DNA of 64,000 bases, taken from NCBI GenBank assembly GCA_002868905.1, contig PKUA01000076.1:34299-98298 (forward strand). Direction: 5' to 3'. A program made the translations under genes and the position numbers. Source of the stretch: Desulfuromonas sp. (GTDB lineage Bacteria > Desulfobacterota > Desulfuromonadia > Desulfuromonadales > Geothermobacteraceae). The notes below the pieces were generated by a model, which searched no databases, was not told the DNA's origin, and saw nothing but the letters and a program-made list of their open reading frames with translations. Positions within the stretch are counted from its first letter, which is position 1. The number at the start of each line of letters is the position of its first letter. This document shows positions 34,378 through 43,074 of the stretch, in pieces.

Positions 34378-35454
34378 ATGGGCAGGAACGTCTTGGAATT
34401 GAAAAATATCAGCCAGGCCTACGGTCGGCAGCTTGTCGTGAAAAACCTCTCGCTGACTCTCGAAAAAGGGGAGATCGGCTGCCTGCTCGGCGCCAGCGGA
34501 TGCGGCAAGACCACGGTTTTGAGAACGATTGCCGGCTTCGAACCGTTGCTGCAAGGTGAAATCCACCTGAATGAAAAGATCGTCAGTCAACCGGGATATT
34601 CAATGCCTCCGGCCAAACGCGCCATCGGTATGGTTTTTCAGGACTACGCCCTCTTCCCTCACCTGACCCTGTTCGACAATGTCGCTTTCGGCCTGCGTGG
34701 CCTGAAGAAAAGCGAGCGGATCTTGCGGGTCAATGAGATGCTCGAATTGGTCGGCCTGGCGCACGACTACGCGAAGTACCCCCATGAGATCTCCGGCGGG
34801 CAGCAGCAGCGCGTGGCCCTGGCGCGTGCCCTGGCACCGAAACCCGCCCTTTTGCTGATGGATGAGCCATTTTCCAATCTCGATGTGACGCTGCGCGAGC
34901 GGCTCTCCAACGAGGTGCGTGACATTCTGAAAGCCTACGAAGCGACTGCGCTGTTCGTGACTCACAATCAACATGAGGCCTTCGCCGTGGCCGACCGCAT
35001 CGGGGTGATGGATGACGGGAATATGCTGCAGTGGGCCAACGCCCACCAGCTCTACCACTGCCCGCACAATCGCCGCGTCGCGTCGTTCGTCGGGGAAGGA
35101 TTGCTTCTCCCCGGGGTGGTGCGGGAAGGGCGTCGTATTGAGACGGGCCTCGGCTTGCTCGCCGGCATCCCGACCTGCGATTGCTCTCCGGATCAGGCCG
35201 TCGATATCCTGATCCGACCGGAGGATGTCATCCATGATGATGACTCTCCGGTCAAGGCCGAAGTGATACGGCGTAATTTTCGAGGCGCCAACGTCCTTTA
35301 CACCCTCCGTCTGAGTAGCGGTGACCTGGTGCAGGCGCTGGTTCCGAGCCACTGTGACCACGCTCCCGGGGAACACATCGGTATCAAAACCGATGTGCGT
35401 CATTTGGTGGTTTTTGACAAACGCGACCCCAGCGAACTGCCCAAAACAGCCTAG
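34378..35454 (+). CDS. fbpC: Ferric iron ABC transporter, ATPase (FbpC)
   Basis: A 358-residue ABC ATPase: Walker A LGASGCGKTT, signature EISGGQQQRVALARAL, Walker B LLLMDEPFSNLD, His switch FVTHNQHEA. The C-terminal ~120 residues form a TOBE-like regulatory domain (IRPEDVIHDDD). It powers Fe(III) import through FbpB. It is the final gene of the operon. Confidence 0.94.
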   Translation: MGRNVLELKNISQAYGRQLVVKNLSLTLEKGEIGCLLGASGCGKTTVLRTIAGFEPLLQGEIHLNEKIVSQPGYSMPPAKRAIGMVFQDYALFPHLTLFDNVAFGLRGLKKSERILRVNEMLELVGLAHDYAKYPHEISGGQQQRVALARALAPKPALLLMDEPFSNLDVTLRERLSNEVRDILKAYEATALFVTHNQHEAFAVADRIGVMDDGNMLQWANAHQLYHCPHNRRVASFVGEGLLLPGVVREGRRIETGLGLLAGIPTCDCSPDQAVDILIRPEDVIHDDDSPVKAEVIRRNFRGANVLYTLRLSSGDLVQALVPSHCDHAPGEHIGIKTDVRHLVVFDKRDPSELPKTA

Positions 35455-35570
35455 CACCTATTCGGCCGATTAAGAGATAACCATTCTACAAACTCCATAT
35501 CGATCTTGAACTGGTCACCCGGTATGGACGGTATGATTACCGGTTTTTCGTTTGAAACAGGGAATTTCAA

Positions 35571-35620
35571 GACAAAATCAAAGGCCGATTTCTTGATTGA
35601 AATCGGCCTTTGATTTTGTC
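35571..35620. terminator. 22-bp perfect inverted repeat, probable bidirectional terminator
   Basis: GACAAAATCAAAGGCCGATTTC (given here as 35571-35592) is repeated exactly in reverse complement at 35599-35620 around a 6-base loop. It lies between convergent fbpC and the MacB-type ATPase gene. There is no long T run outside the stem, but the stem ends contain TTTTG on each strand. Confidence 0.65.
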
Positions 35621-35701
35621 AGGTCCCTCGAACCGGGCTATGTTAGGCAACGGGAGGACAGGTTCGAATCGGGATGCTTTTTTCGAATCGGCAAAGTTCG
35701 A

Positions 35702-36400
35702 TCAACTCGCAATTTTCAGATCGTGAGGCAATTGAATCTGACCGTCGCGAACATGCACGAGGTTGTCGGCCCTTGCCGCTATTTCGTGACTGTGGGTGAC
35801 AAAAACAACGGTTTTCCCTTGCTGCTTGAGATTCTCAAGGACTTTCATGACCTCGGCCTCTGCCTCAGAATCAAGGTTGCCAGTCGGTTCATCCATGAGA
35901 AGCACCGGCGGGTCGTTCGCCAAGGCTCGGGCGATGGCGACCCTTTGTTGCTGACCGCCGGATAGTTGGCCCGGCTTGGCATCAGCCTTCTCTCCGAGGC
36001 CAACAATGTCGAGCAGATCTTTGGCGCGGGTTTTCTGCTCTTTCTCCGAGACGCCGGCCAGCATGAGCGCCGTTTCGATATTTTCCCTGGCTGTCAAACT
36101 TTGCAACAGGTTGAAGAATTGAAAGACAAAGCCGATTTTGTTCGCCCGCAAGGCGGCCAATTCCTTATTCCCGAGACGAAACATCTCCTGGCCGTCAATG
36201 ATGACCGTGCCGCTGGTCGGATGATCGAGACCGCCCAACAGGTGCATCAGGGTTGACTTGCCGTGTCCTGACGGCCCGACGATGCAGGTGAAACTCCCCC
36301 GGGGAATATCCAGGTCGACGCCACGCAGCGCCTTCACCAGGGTCGCTCCTTTCCCATATTCCTTTACGAGCCCTTTTGCTGTCATGACAGGATCACTCAT
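35702..36400 (-). CDS. ABC transporter ATPase, MacB/LolD type
   Basis: A 232-residue ATPase: Walker A VGPSGHGKSTLMHLL, signature QLSGGQQQRVAIARAL, Walker B VLLMDEPTGNLDS, His switch VTHSHE. MacB/LolD-type ATPases drive mechanotransmission through FtsX-like permeases rather than classic import. ATG 36400 is chosen; it overlaps the permease stop by 8 bases, so the two are coupled. The open frame further upstream lies inside the permease gene and is rejected. Confidence 0.92.
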   Translation of the reverse strand: MSDPVMTAKGLVKEYGKGATLVKALRGVDLDIPRGSFTCIVGPSGHGKSTLMHLLGGLDHPTSGTVIIDGQEMFRLGNKELAALRANKIGFVFQFFNLLQSLTARENIETALMLAGVSEKEQKTRAKDLLDIVGLGEKADAKPGQLSGGQQQRVAIARALANDPPVLLMDEPTGNLDSEAEAEVMKVLENLKQQGKTVVFVTHSHEIAARADNLVHVRDGQIQLPHDLKIAS

Positions 36401-37550
36401 AGCTGATAGCCTCCACCGGCGAGAGTTTCGACGCTTTGATGGCCGGATACAACCCGGCGACCATGGCGACCAATGTGGAAAACAGGATGGCCCCGGCAAA
36501 CATGATCGGGTCAAGACTGCTTTGGGAACCTTTGACAAACGATGTCGCGGCATTCTGACTGATATAGGGGGTGGCGAATACGGCGGCCAGACCGCCCAGG
36601 ACCGCCCCGCCGATACCGCCGATCAAGCCGTAGATACCGGATTCGATCAGAAACAACCTGAAAACGCCGTACCGGGTAGCACCCATGGCCTGAAGAATGC
36701 CTATTTCCCGTTTGCGCTCGTAAGTCGCTGTCATCATGGTGTTGACGATGCCGAAGGCGGCGGCCAGGATGGCGACTGCCGCGATCAGCTGAAGGGTCAT
36801 ATTGACCGTGCCGACAATCGCCAGGACCGAACTGCGCATCTGCTTGTCGGACACCACCCCGAGACTGACCTTGTCCTTGATCTTGTTGGCGTATAATTCG
36901 ACCTCGTCCAGACGATCAACCCGTACGGCCACGTAGGAGACCAGGTCTATCTGTTCATAGAGGTTTTGCGCAACCGGAAGGCTCAGAAAAACCGTCAGGT
37001 CATCCTTGCCGCCAGTCTCTTCCAGGATCCCCAAAACCTTGAGGTTGGCACCACGAATTCGCACATCCGAGCCAGGAAGCAAACCGAACTGCTCAGCCAA
37101 GACCGCACCCAATACGACACCTTCGGAGTCTTCAGCGGGGAAATACCCACCTTGAGCCAAGTTCCACTTTTTAAAGACCCTGGTCTCTTCCGGCAGGATC
37201 CCCATGACCGAAACGGGACGGTTGTCGATGGCTGAACGTTCGGCCAAATAAGGAATCGCCTGCATCCCGTCGATCGAGCGGATCGCGGCAACCTCATCCC
37301 TGGTGATATTGGTCGGTAGTTGTTCACCCGTCAGGATGGAGACCTGCTCGTAAGCACAGCTCCCTTTCGGTGTGACGACAAGGTTTGCCCCTAGCGCGGC
37401 AGACTCCTTTTCGATCTGCGATTTCAGACTGCCGCCAAGCGCCATGAACGTTACAAACGAAGCCATCCCTATCATGATGCCCAGCAAGGTGAAAAGGAAT
37501 CGTCCCTTTCTCCTTGTCAGGTTTTTAAATACCAGTTTCGACGGTGTCAT
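36393..37550 (-). CDS. ABC transporter permease, MacB/FtsX-like
   Basis: A 385-residue permease with one N-terminal helix (GRFLFTLLGIMIGMASFVTF), a large periplasmic MacB-type domain (~residues 45-255) and three C-terminal helices containing the FtsX motif (TYERKREIGILQAMGATRYG). It pairs with the ATPase encoded downstream and with a lipoprotein encoded upstream, whose stop codon abuts nearly directly (1-base gap). The substrate is unknown; such systems export or extract periplasmic substrates. The context of redox and metal genes suggests stress or cofactor handling. Confidence 0.9.
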   Translation of the reverse strand: MTPSKLVFKNLTRRKGRFLFTLLGIMIGMASFVTFMALGGSLKSQIEKESAALGANLVVTPKGSCAYEQVSILTGEQLPTNITRDEVAAIRSIDGMQAIPYLAERSAIDNRPVSVMGILPEETRVFKKWNLAQGGYFPAEDSEGVVLGAVLAEQFGLLPGSDVRIRGANLKVLGILEETGGKDDLTVFLSLPVAQNLYEQIDLVSYVAVRVDRLDEVELYANKIKDKVSLGVVSDKQMRSSVLAIVGTVNMTLQLIAAVAILAAAFGIVNTMMTATYERKREIGILQAMGATRYGVFRLFLIESGIYGLIGGIGGAVLGGLAAVFATPYISQNAATSFVKGSQSSLDPIMFAGAILFSTLVAMVAGLYPAIKASKLSPVEAISYE

Positions 37551-37551
37551 T

Positions 37552-37941
37552 TTATGCCCCCAGTTTGTGCCTGGCGACGACCTTGACGTCCTCAGCCTTC
37601 AAAACATAACCCCAGCTTTCCTTGATGATGGAACCTGACGCTTCAATTTCATCACCGACGGAAAGTTCTGCTCCAGGCGACTTGACGGCCAGCAAAGCCT
37701 TCTTGCAGTTCGGTGTTGTGCACTGCAACTCCTTTTTGTCCATCACGCCAACAATCGATGCATCACCCTTTGAGTAGGCATAGACAATCCCTTCAAGAGT
37801 TAACGGTTTGCTGAAGGCACCCGGGTCTGACACGACATCGTTAACTTGAAAAACGGATGTCTGATCTTTACATCCGGCTGCTACACTCATAAAAATGAGG
37901 ACCGACAAGCACACCAAAACCTTCAATACCGAATTTTTCAT
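37552..37941 (-). CDS. Small lipoprotein with OB-like domain
   Basis: A 129-residue protein with a lipoprotein signal (VCLSVLIFMSVAAGCKD; lipobox Cys24). The mature domain VNDVVSDPGAFSKPLTLEGI resembles OB-fold proteins such as the tRNA_anti-like/DUF4920 types. Two Cys (ELQCTTPNCKK) could form a disulfide or bind metal. It is the first gene of the operon with the MacB-type permease and ATPase, suggesting it is the periplasmic partner. Function unknown. Confidence 0.75.
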   Translation of the reverse strand: MKNSVLKVLVCLSVLIFMSVAAGCKDQTSVFQVNDVVSDPGAFSKPLTLEGIVYAYSKGDASIVGVMDKKELQCTTPNCKKALLAVKSPGAELSVGDEIEASGSIIKESWGYVLKAEDVKVVARHKLGA

Positions 37942-38057
37942 AGTTATTTATCCTTATGTTTTCCGAAACAATGGGGCCAATAGCGTAAAAAGACGCAGCG
38001 AGGCACACCACCGCCAGTGATCAGGTTTAAAATTTGAATTGCGATTGGAATTGAACG

Positions 38058-38384
38058 TCAGGCGAATTCTGGTGGGTAGTCAATCGTACGAATAAACTCT
38101 GATGGGACTATTCCTGAAACCAACCAGGAACAGGTTGTTTCTGTTGAACTGTATGCTTTTGGATCATCGGTCCGGGCATTTATTACAAATTGGCATGCAG
38201 GGCCATTGCACTCGGAGCACTCTGCTGCTTCACCAGGTACCGCAGGCACAGCATCCTTGTCACAACACTGCTCGTTTTGAATCTGACCTGCAAATAGGAC
38301 CGGCGCAAAAGCGATGCCCGCAGCAAAGGAGAGCGCCAGCAAAAAGGCCAAAGGGATCAAATGCTTTCTAAACACCAGCACCAT
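38058..38384 (-). CDS. Small exported Cys-rich protein
   Basis: About 108 residues: a hydrophobic N-terminus (LIPLAFLLALSFAAGIAFAP) followed by a short domain with six Cys (QCCDKD, ECSECNG, ACQF, TTCSW). Two ATG codons lie three codons apart. The promoter candidate places its -10 over the upstream ATG, so the ATG at 38384 would be at or next to the mRNA 5' end (leaderless); no ribosome-binding site is visible. The Cys pattern suggests disulfides or metal binding. It lies upstream of and on the same strand as the lipoprotein/MacB operon. Confidence 0.55.
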   Translation of the reverse strand: MVLVFRKHLIPLAFLLALSFAAGIAFAPVLFAGQIQNEQCCDKDAVPAVPGEAAECSECNGPACQFVINARTDDPKAYSSTETTCSWLVSGIVPSEFIRTIDYPPEFA

Positions 38385-38391
38385 GATCAAC

Positions 38392-38422
38392 ATTATAATT
38401 CAACACCCCACCCCAAAGTCAA
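38392..38422 (-). promoter_or_regulatory. Minus-strand promoter candidate for the Cys-rich protein gene
   Basis: On the minus strand TTGACT (38422-38417) is followed 19 bases later by a perfect TATAAT (38397-38392); using the overlapping TTATAA the spacer is 18. The transcript would begin near 38385. Confidence 0.5.
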
Positions 38423-38504
38423 CCTTTCCAGTAAGGTTTTCCCGGTTGTCTCAACCCAAAAACAATGGAAGCCGATCTTGGGAGTCCACATCGAACAAAA
38501 AGAA

Positions 38505-38538
38505 GCCCCACAGCTCAGGAGGTAGTAAGCTGTGGGGC
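38505..38538 (-). terminator. Rho-independent terminator, minus strand
   Basis: GCCCCACAGCT (38505-38515) pairs with AGCTGTGGGGC (38528-38538); read on the minus strand it is followed by TTCTTTTTG. It ends the transcript of the selenocysteine rhodanese gene upstream. Confidence 0.88.
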
Positions 38539-38775
38539 CAGATCTTGCTGTCAGGAGGTTTTGAAGAAGGTTTGTCTCCAGGTTGCCTGCCACAACAACC
38601 TTTCGATGGTCGCTATTATACAAGGCCTTTGAAAGAAAAATACGGCAGACCGCGCAAAAACGGACTCGGTTTGTCACGAATTTCGACTGTGCGGATGCAC
38701 AGTGCCGGGGCTTCGCTCAAATGGGAACGGCCAACCCGGATATCGGTGTTGACCGTTCCCGTCCCTAACACATCG

Positions 38776-39225
38776 TTACTTGGCCGTCATCGGCTGTTTT
38801 GCCATTAACCAGGCATCCAACCCGCCTTTCAGTGGGTAAACATCTTTGTATCCTGCCTTGATTAACTTGAGCGCCAAACTGGCGCTCGATTGTTCAGCCT
38901 GTCACGTACAGTAGGGGACAACGTAGCTGTCCTTCGGTAAGGTTTTGACCAAGCTCGCTAATTGATCATCGTTGCCAACCCTGATAGCGCCGGGAATTTT
39001 TGTCTCCGCCAGGCCCCAGTCGACACTGTTGCGACTGTCGATAAACACGACCTTGTCGCCCCGCTCCAGTTTCTCAAGCACCTGGGTTATGCCAATCCGC
39101 TCGGGTTCGATGGTGGTGCCATTCATCTGGCTGGAGTGGTCGTGTCCGGCATGCGGTGCAGCGCACGCCATCAAGGAAATAGCCGCGATGAATAATACGA
39201 CAAAATTATATGCATATGCTTTCAT
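38776..39225 (-). CDS. Probable selenoprotein: lipoprotein rhodanese with in-frame UGA
   Basis: Read straight, the frame stops at UGA (38904-38902) right in the active-site loop. If UGA is decoded as selenocysteine, the frame continues for 41 residues to TAA (38778-38776) and completes a rhodanese domain: VPYCT-U-QAEQSSASLALKL, then GYKDVYPLKGGLDAW, the family's closing motif. Sec108 lies two residues after the catalytic-position Cys106. A SECIS-like hairpin follows the UGA (see 38869-38887). The N-terminus is a lipoprotein signal (LFIAAISLMACAAP) and a His-rich segment. ATG 39225 has AAGGA 9 bases upstream. The persistent coding quality after the UGA argues against a pseudogene. Total 149 residues. 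Confidence 0.8.
38869..38887 (-). other. Bacterial SECIS-like element
   Basis: On the minus strand GAGCGCC-AGTTT-GGCGCTC: a perfect 7-bp stem (8 if A-T closes) with a small loop carrying G at its second position. It starts 14 bases after the UGA, placing the loop about 21 bases downstream. This fits published bacterial SECIS rules as I recall them (loop 16-37 bases after UGA, G among the first two loop bases). Confidence 0.75.
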
Positions 39226-39310
39226 GTTTCTGGATCCTTTCCACCCGTTTGTCCTATGCCTTCGTGCTGTTGTGAAATGTTGCCGTCTTAATAGCCTACC
39301 ACGTTTAATC

Positions 39311-39571
39311 TTATGTATTTGCCGGGCGCTGGGTTGGCAGAACCAACAACACCGATATGGTACCGCCATCAAACCCTTCAACCGGGGAACTGACCTCATC
39401 TGAATCATCCAGCAGCCCTGCCAGGTAGGTCAGAGGCAGGTAGTGGTCGGGACTGGGAGTCGATAACCTGGCCATGTCCCCTTTGTTATTCAACTCCGAC
39501 GAGTCTCCATGCATGAGGTTGTGACGATTCCAATCTTCAAACTCGGTCGCCCATTCAGGACTTTTTGAGAA
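39311..39571 (-). pseudogene. 3' remnant of a DODA-type extradiol dioxygenase gene
   Basis: The frame encodes PEWATEFEDWNRHNLMHGD, then STPSPDHYLPLTYLAGLLDD and SSPVEGFDGGTISV, which match the C-terminal end of 4,5-DOPA-type (YgiD/LigB-like) dioxygenases. The N-terminal ~180 residues, with the metal-binding His, are absent: the sequence upstream is the intact yceI gene. A deletion that joined yceI to the dioxygenase 3' end is inferred. YceI, SDR, LysR and DODA genes often cluster in proteobacteria, which fits the neighbourhood. Confidence 0.65.
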
Positions 39572-40142
39572 TTCCCTGAATCTCCAATTTGATCGTGACA
39601 TCGTCGCCAACGACAAAGCCACCTGTTTCCAGCGCCTTGTTCCAATTGAGGCCAAAGTCATGGCGATTGATCACGGTGCTGGCGGCAAATCCGGCCCGAA
39701 CATTACCCCACGGGTCGGTGTTTTCGCCGCGGAAGTTCCCCGTCAAGGCGACCTCTTTGGTGGTCCCGCGAATGGAAAGGTCACCAATAACGATGATATC
39801 GTTTCCTCTGCCTTCAACGCGCTTGCTGGTAAAAGTCATGAGGGGGTGATTCTCCGCGTCGAAGAAGTCGGCACTGCGCAAATGAGCGTCACGTTTCGGT
39901 TCACGCGTATCAACTGAAGCGACCTTGATTTCGGCTTGCGCGGATGTGAGGGTTTTGTTGGCCGGGTCTGCTTCAATTACTCCTTGATAGTCATTGAATG
40001 CACCATTGACTTTGAACACAACGAGGTGGTCAACGGTGAATTCAACCTGGGAATGAACGGGGTCCACCTGGTAAGTCGCTGCAGAAGCGATCTGGGTTGT
40101 AAAAATCGTGGCGGCAAAAATGATGAATAATTTTTTGAACAT
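39555..40142 (-). CDS. YceI-family periplasmic protein
   Basis: A 195-residue protein with signal peptide (LFIIFAATIFTTQIASA) and a YceI lipocalin-like barrel: YQVDPVHSQVEFTVDHLVV at the start, DAHLRSADFFDAENHPLMTF in the middle and FGLNWNKALETGGFVVGDDV near the end. YceI proteins bind polyisoprenoid quinones or related lipids. AAGGAG lies 6 bases before the ATG. Its 3' end runs into the dioxygenase remnant. Confidence 0.93.
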   Translation of the reverse strand: MFKKLFIIFAATIFTTQIASAATYQVDPVHSQVEFTVDHLVVFKVNGAFNDYQGVIEADPANKTLTSAQAEIKVASVDTREPKRDAHLRSADFFDAENHPLMTFTSKRVEGRGNDIIVIGDLSIRGTTKEVALTGNFRGENTDPWGNVRAGFAASTVINRHDFGLNWNKALETGGFVVGDDVTIKLEIQGILKKS

Positions 40143-40203
40143 CTGTTATCTCCTTTTCGTTTATGTCCTGGGTTTCGTTTTAGCTTCTCTTGTTTCAGCG
40201 GCC

Positions 40204-41082
40204 TTAGCCGTTGACCGCTCTTTGCGGCTGCCAGGCAGCCTTGTTCTGTTGCGCAAACTCTTCGAATGATACGGGCGGGCGGCCCAAAACCTGTTCGACA
40301 TCAGGGGTTGTTGCCGCCAAATGCCCTGCCCGGGTCGCTTGATACAAAACAGCAAGATAGTCGACGTTCGGTTCAGGGAGGCCATTTTTAATCGCTCCCT
40401 GACGCAAGGCGCTTTCCGGGATCGACTGATAAACGACGTCACGCCCGGCAGTTTCTGAAATGATAGCAGCAATCACGGCATGATCGAGTCCTTGCGGACC
40501 TGTCAGGTTGAAGGCTTTGCCAAGATGGCCATCTTCGGTCATGCAGACAACCGCCACGGCGGCGATGTCGGTCGTGGCAATGAAGCTGGTTTTGGCACTC
40601 TCGGCAGCGACGAAAATCCCATCGGCATCTTGAATCATCGGCGCGATGAAGCCGCTGGAAAAATTGTCCATAAAGAAGTTCGGGCGCAAGACGGTATGGC
40701 CGATACCCGATGCTTCGAGCTGTCTTTCAACTCTCCTCAATGGAGCGTCTTCATTCTGGTCGACGCCCAGAGCGCTGGTGAACACGATCTGCTCCACGCC
40801 GGCCTGTTTTGCCGCCTGAATCAATGGTGCCAGCACCATGGGAGCTTCCGGGTCCAGCGGCGGAGCGATTAAGAAAAGCTTCTCGATGCTGTCGAGGGCC
40901 GGACAAAAAGAGGTAGGGTCATCGAAGTCGAAACGAACGGCTTCAACCCGGGATGAAGGTGCCAGGTATTGATCCGGCTTGCGAACTCCCACCCGAACCT
41001 TGAGCTCTTTGGCTACCAGTTGAAGGGTGACTTCCCTGCCGAGATTCCCTGTTGCACCTATGACGAAAATGGTTGGGTCCAT
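40204..41082 (-). CDS. NmrA-like SDR family NAD(P)-binding protein
   Basis: A 292-residue atypical short-chain dehydrogenase: IFVIGATGNLGREVTLQLVA is the glycine-rich NAD(P) loop; VLRPNFFMDNF replaces the YxxxK catalytic motif, as in NmrA/QorB (NADPH:quinone oxidoreductase 2) relatives. It may act as a redox sensor or quinone reductase. AAGGAG precedes the ATG. It is divergent from a LysR gene, the usual layout for a regulator and its target. Confidence 0.88.
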   Translation of the reverse strand: MDPTIFVIGATGNLGREVTLQLVAKELKVRVGVRKPDQYLAPSSRVEAVRFDFDDPTSFCPALDSIEKLFLIAPPLDPEAPMVLAPLIQAAKQAGVEQIVFTSALGVDQNEDAPLRRVERQLEASGIGHTVLRPNFFMDNFSSGFIAPMIQDADGIFVAAESAKTSFIATTDIAAVAVVCMTEDGHLGKAFNLTGPQGLDHAVIAAIISETAGRDVVYQSIPESALRQGAIKNGLPEPNVDYLAVLYQATRAGHLAATTPDVEQVLGRPPVSFEEFAQQNKAAWQPQRAVNG

Positions 41083-41192
41083 CTGCTTTCTCCTTGTTGT
41101 GATGTTGATTCAAGGATAGACCTGTTTCTACATGTTGATAATCCATCGATTTCTGATATTACCTTTTAGCAAATCTAACAAGTGAGGCAGAT

Positions 41193-42089
41193 ATGGATAA
41201 CTATCGTGCTATGGCCATTTTCGCTCAGGTCATCGAATATGGAAGCTTCTCTGCAGCGGCCCGGAAGCTGGGGATAACAGCCTCGGCGGTGAGCCAACAG
41301 ATCAATCAGTTGGAGGATGTCCTGGGGACGCGGCTGCTCCACCGGACCACGCGGCAGCTCAACCTGACCGAAGAGGGTAAAATCTACCTGGATGGATGCC
41401 GGCAGATGCTGGATGCTGCGGATCTGGCCAATCAGAGAATTGGTCAATTCAGTAAGGAACCGAGCGGAACATTAAAAATCAGCTGCAGTCATGACTTCTC
41501 GGCAAGCCATCTGGTTCCACTGCTCGGTCCTTTTATGGACAGGCACCCGAAACTGTCCCTTGATGTTGACGGAAGCGATGAGGTCGTCAACCTGGTCGAA
41601 GAACAAGTCGACTTGGCTCTTCGCATCGGCCACCTCGAAGAATCCGGCTGGATCTCACGAAAAATAGGCGAACTTCAGGAAATTATCGTTGCCGCACCAA
41701 GCTACCTTGATCGCCAAGGAACACCCGGTGAGCCTGCCGATTTGGCACATCATCAATGGGTGGCTTTCACCCGGAAACGACAACCCTATCAACTGCGGCT
41801 GTCTGGACCGAATGGGGACCAATACAAGGTGCGACTTTACGGCAGGGCACACTCCAACAGTGCGCCGTCGATGCAGGAGATGATAAAGGCTGGGCTAGGG
41901 GTCGGTCAGACATTGCGATTGAACGTCATGGACGAGCTTGAAAATGGCGAACTGATCCAGGTCCTCAGCGACTACCGCTCGGAACCGGTCGGAATCTATG
42001 CGGTTTACCCCCAGCGAGCATTTCTGCCACTCAAAGTTCGGGCGGTTATTGACTATCTCATTGAGAACAAAAAGAGTCTGGGGGTTTAG
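41193..42089 (+). CDS. LysR-family transcriptional regulator
   Basis: A 298-residue regulator: winged-helix HTH (GSFSAAARKLGITASAVSQQ, INQLEDVLGTRLLHRTTRQL) and a substrate-binding-like effector domain. It resembles the CrgA/AaeR-like branch. It probably controls the divergent SDR gene and the yceI gene behind it. The 110-base intergenic region is A+T-rich but no clear T-N11-A box was assigned. Confidence 0.92.
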   Translation: MDNYRAMAIFAQVIEYGSFSAAARKLGITASAVSQQINQLEDVLGTRLLHRTTRQLNLTEEGKIYLDGCRQMLDAADLANQRIGQFSKEPSGTLKISCSHDFSASHLVPLLGPFMDRHPKLSLDVDGSDEVVNLVEEQVDLALRIGHLEESGWISRKIGELQEIIVAAPSYLDRQGTPGEPADLAHHQWVAFTRKRQPYQLRLSGPNGDQYKVRLYGRAHSNSAPSMQEMIKAGLGVGQTLRLNVMDELENGELIQVLSDYRSEPVGIYAVYPQRAFLPLKVRAVIDYLIENKKSLGV

Positions 42090-42311
42090 CCCTGAATGTT
42101 GAGCGTCGGCAAAACCGGCTTTTGAATTTCATGGAAAAAGGCCAATATCAATTAAAGGTAACGTCCTTGGATTCGATGTCTCCCCGGTGAGACCGGAACT
42201 GGGCATTGGGAGAATTCACTAGATATATAGCATCTTAAATGTCCTTAGATGATCTGGCCCCCCCATAGGGGACAGAATTGTATCCTGCCCCATTGAGCAC
42301 CATAGCATTCG

Positions 42312-42905
42312 TTACTCTGCGTCACCCTGCAACACCGCCTCGATCCTCTCCCAGACTTCGTCCAGCCCTTCCCTGTCGAGGGCCGAGGCGAGGGTGAACG
42401 CGTCCCGGGGCAGACCGGTTGCCTCGAGAATCGGGCGGAGCTGCTTACCACGCTGATTCCGTTTGACCTTGTCCGCCTTGGTGATGACCGGGATGGTCGG
42501 GATCTCGAATTCTTCGAGCCAGTCGAGCAGCTGCAAGTCTTCTTCGTTGGGCACACGGCGGATGTCGAGCAACAGGACGACGCAGCGCAGCGACGACCGG
42601 CTCGACAGGTAGGTCCGGATCATCGGCCCCCACTCTTTTTTCACCGCGACCGGAACTTTTGCGAAACCGTAACCGGGCAGGTCGACCAGGGTGAAGGCGT
42701 CGTTCACCCGGAAAAAATTAAGCAACTGGGTCCGCCCGGGAGTCCGGGAGGTCCGGACCAGCTTGCGGCGTCCGACCAGGACGTTGATCAGGCTGCTCTT
42801 ACCGACATTGGAACGCCCGGCAAACGCAATCTCCGGCAGTTCGGTCGGCGGATAGTTGTTCGGGCGGGTCGCGCTCTGGATAAATTCAGCGGATATGATT
42901 TTCAC
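42312..42905 (-). CDS. engB: Ribosome biogenesis GTPase EngB/YsxC
   Basis: A 197-residue TRAFAC GTPase: G1 [15 protein letters not shown]2 region [11 protein letters not shown]3 [13 protein letters not shown]4 [10 protein letters not shown]5 SALDREG. It is needed for 50S ribosomal subunit assembly. A GTG start at 42905 with AAAGGGG 6 bases upstream. Stands alone. Confidence 0.95.
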   Translation of the reverse strand: MKIISAEFIQSATRPNNYPPTELPEIAFAGRSNVGKSSLINVLVGRRKLVRTSRTPGRTQLLNFFRVNDAFTLVDLPGYGFAKVPVAVKKEWGPMIRTYLSSRSSLRCVVLLLDIRRVPNEEDLQLLDWLEEFEIPTIPVITKADKVKRNQRGKQLRPILEATGLPRDAFTLASALDREGLDEVWERIEAVLQGDAE

Positions 42906-43074
42906 GAAAAACCCCTTTCACCCGAAGCATCTTAACACACCCTTTCGTGTGAGACGCGAGCGTTTTCACCCTTGATCAAGCCATCGGCTCAGTTGTAGGG
43001 TCCACTCGCCTGTGTTATACATACGGGAACAGCAATACTGCTTTATTCAACTCAAATTTCACTGGAGGAATACC

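Noticed and set aside
35650..35695. T-arm-like GGTTCGAATC suggesting a tRNA remnant
   Set aside because: The flanking bases do not form a 5-bp T stem and no acceptor, D or anticodon arm can be folded.
42250..42300. Imperfect palindrome CCCATAGGGGACAGAATTG, partly similar to 4430-4460, resembling REP-type repeats
   Set aside because: The two regions share only short words in different order and no RAYT transposase is present.
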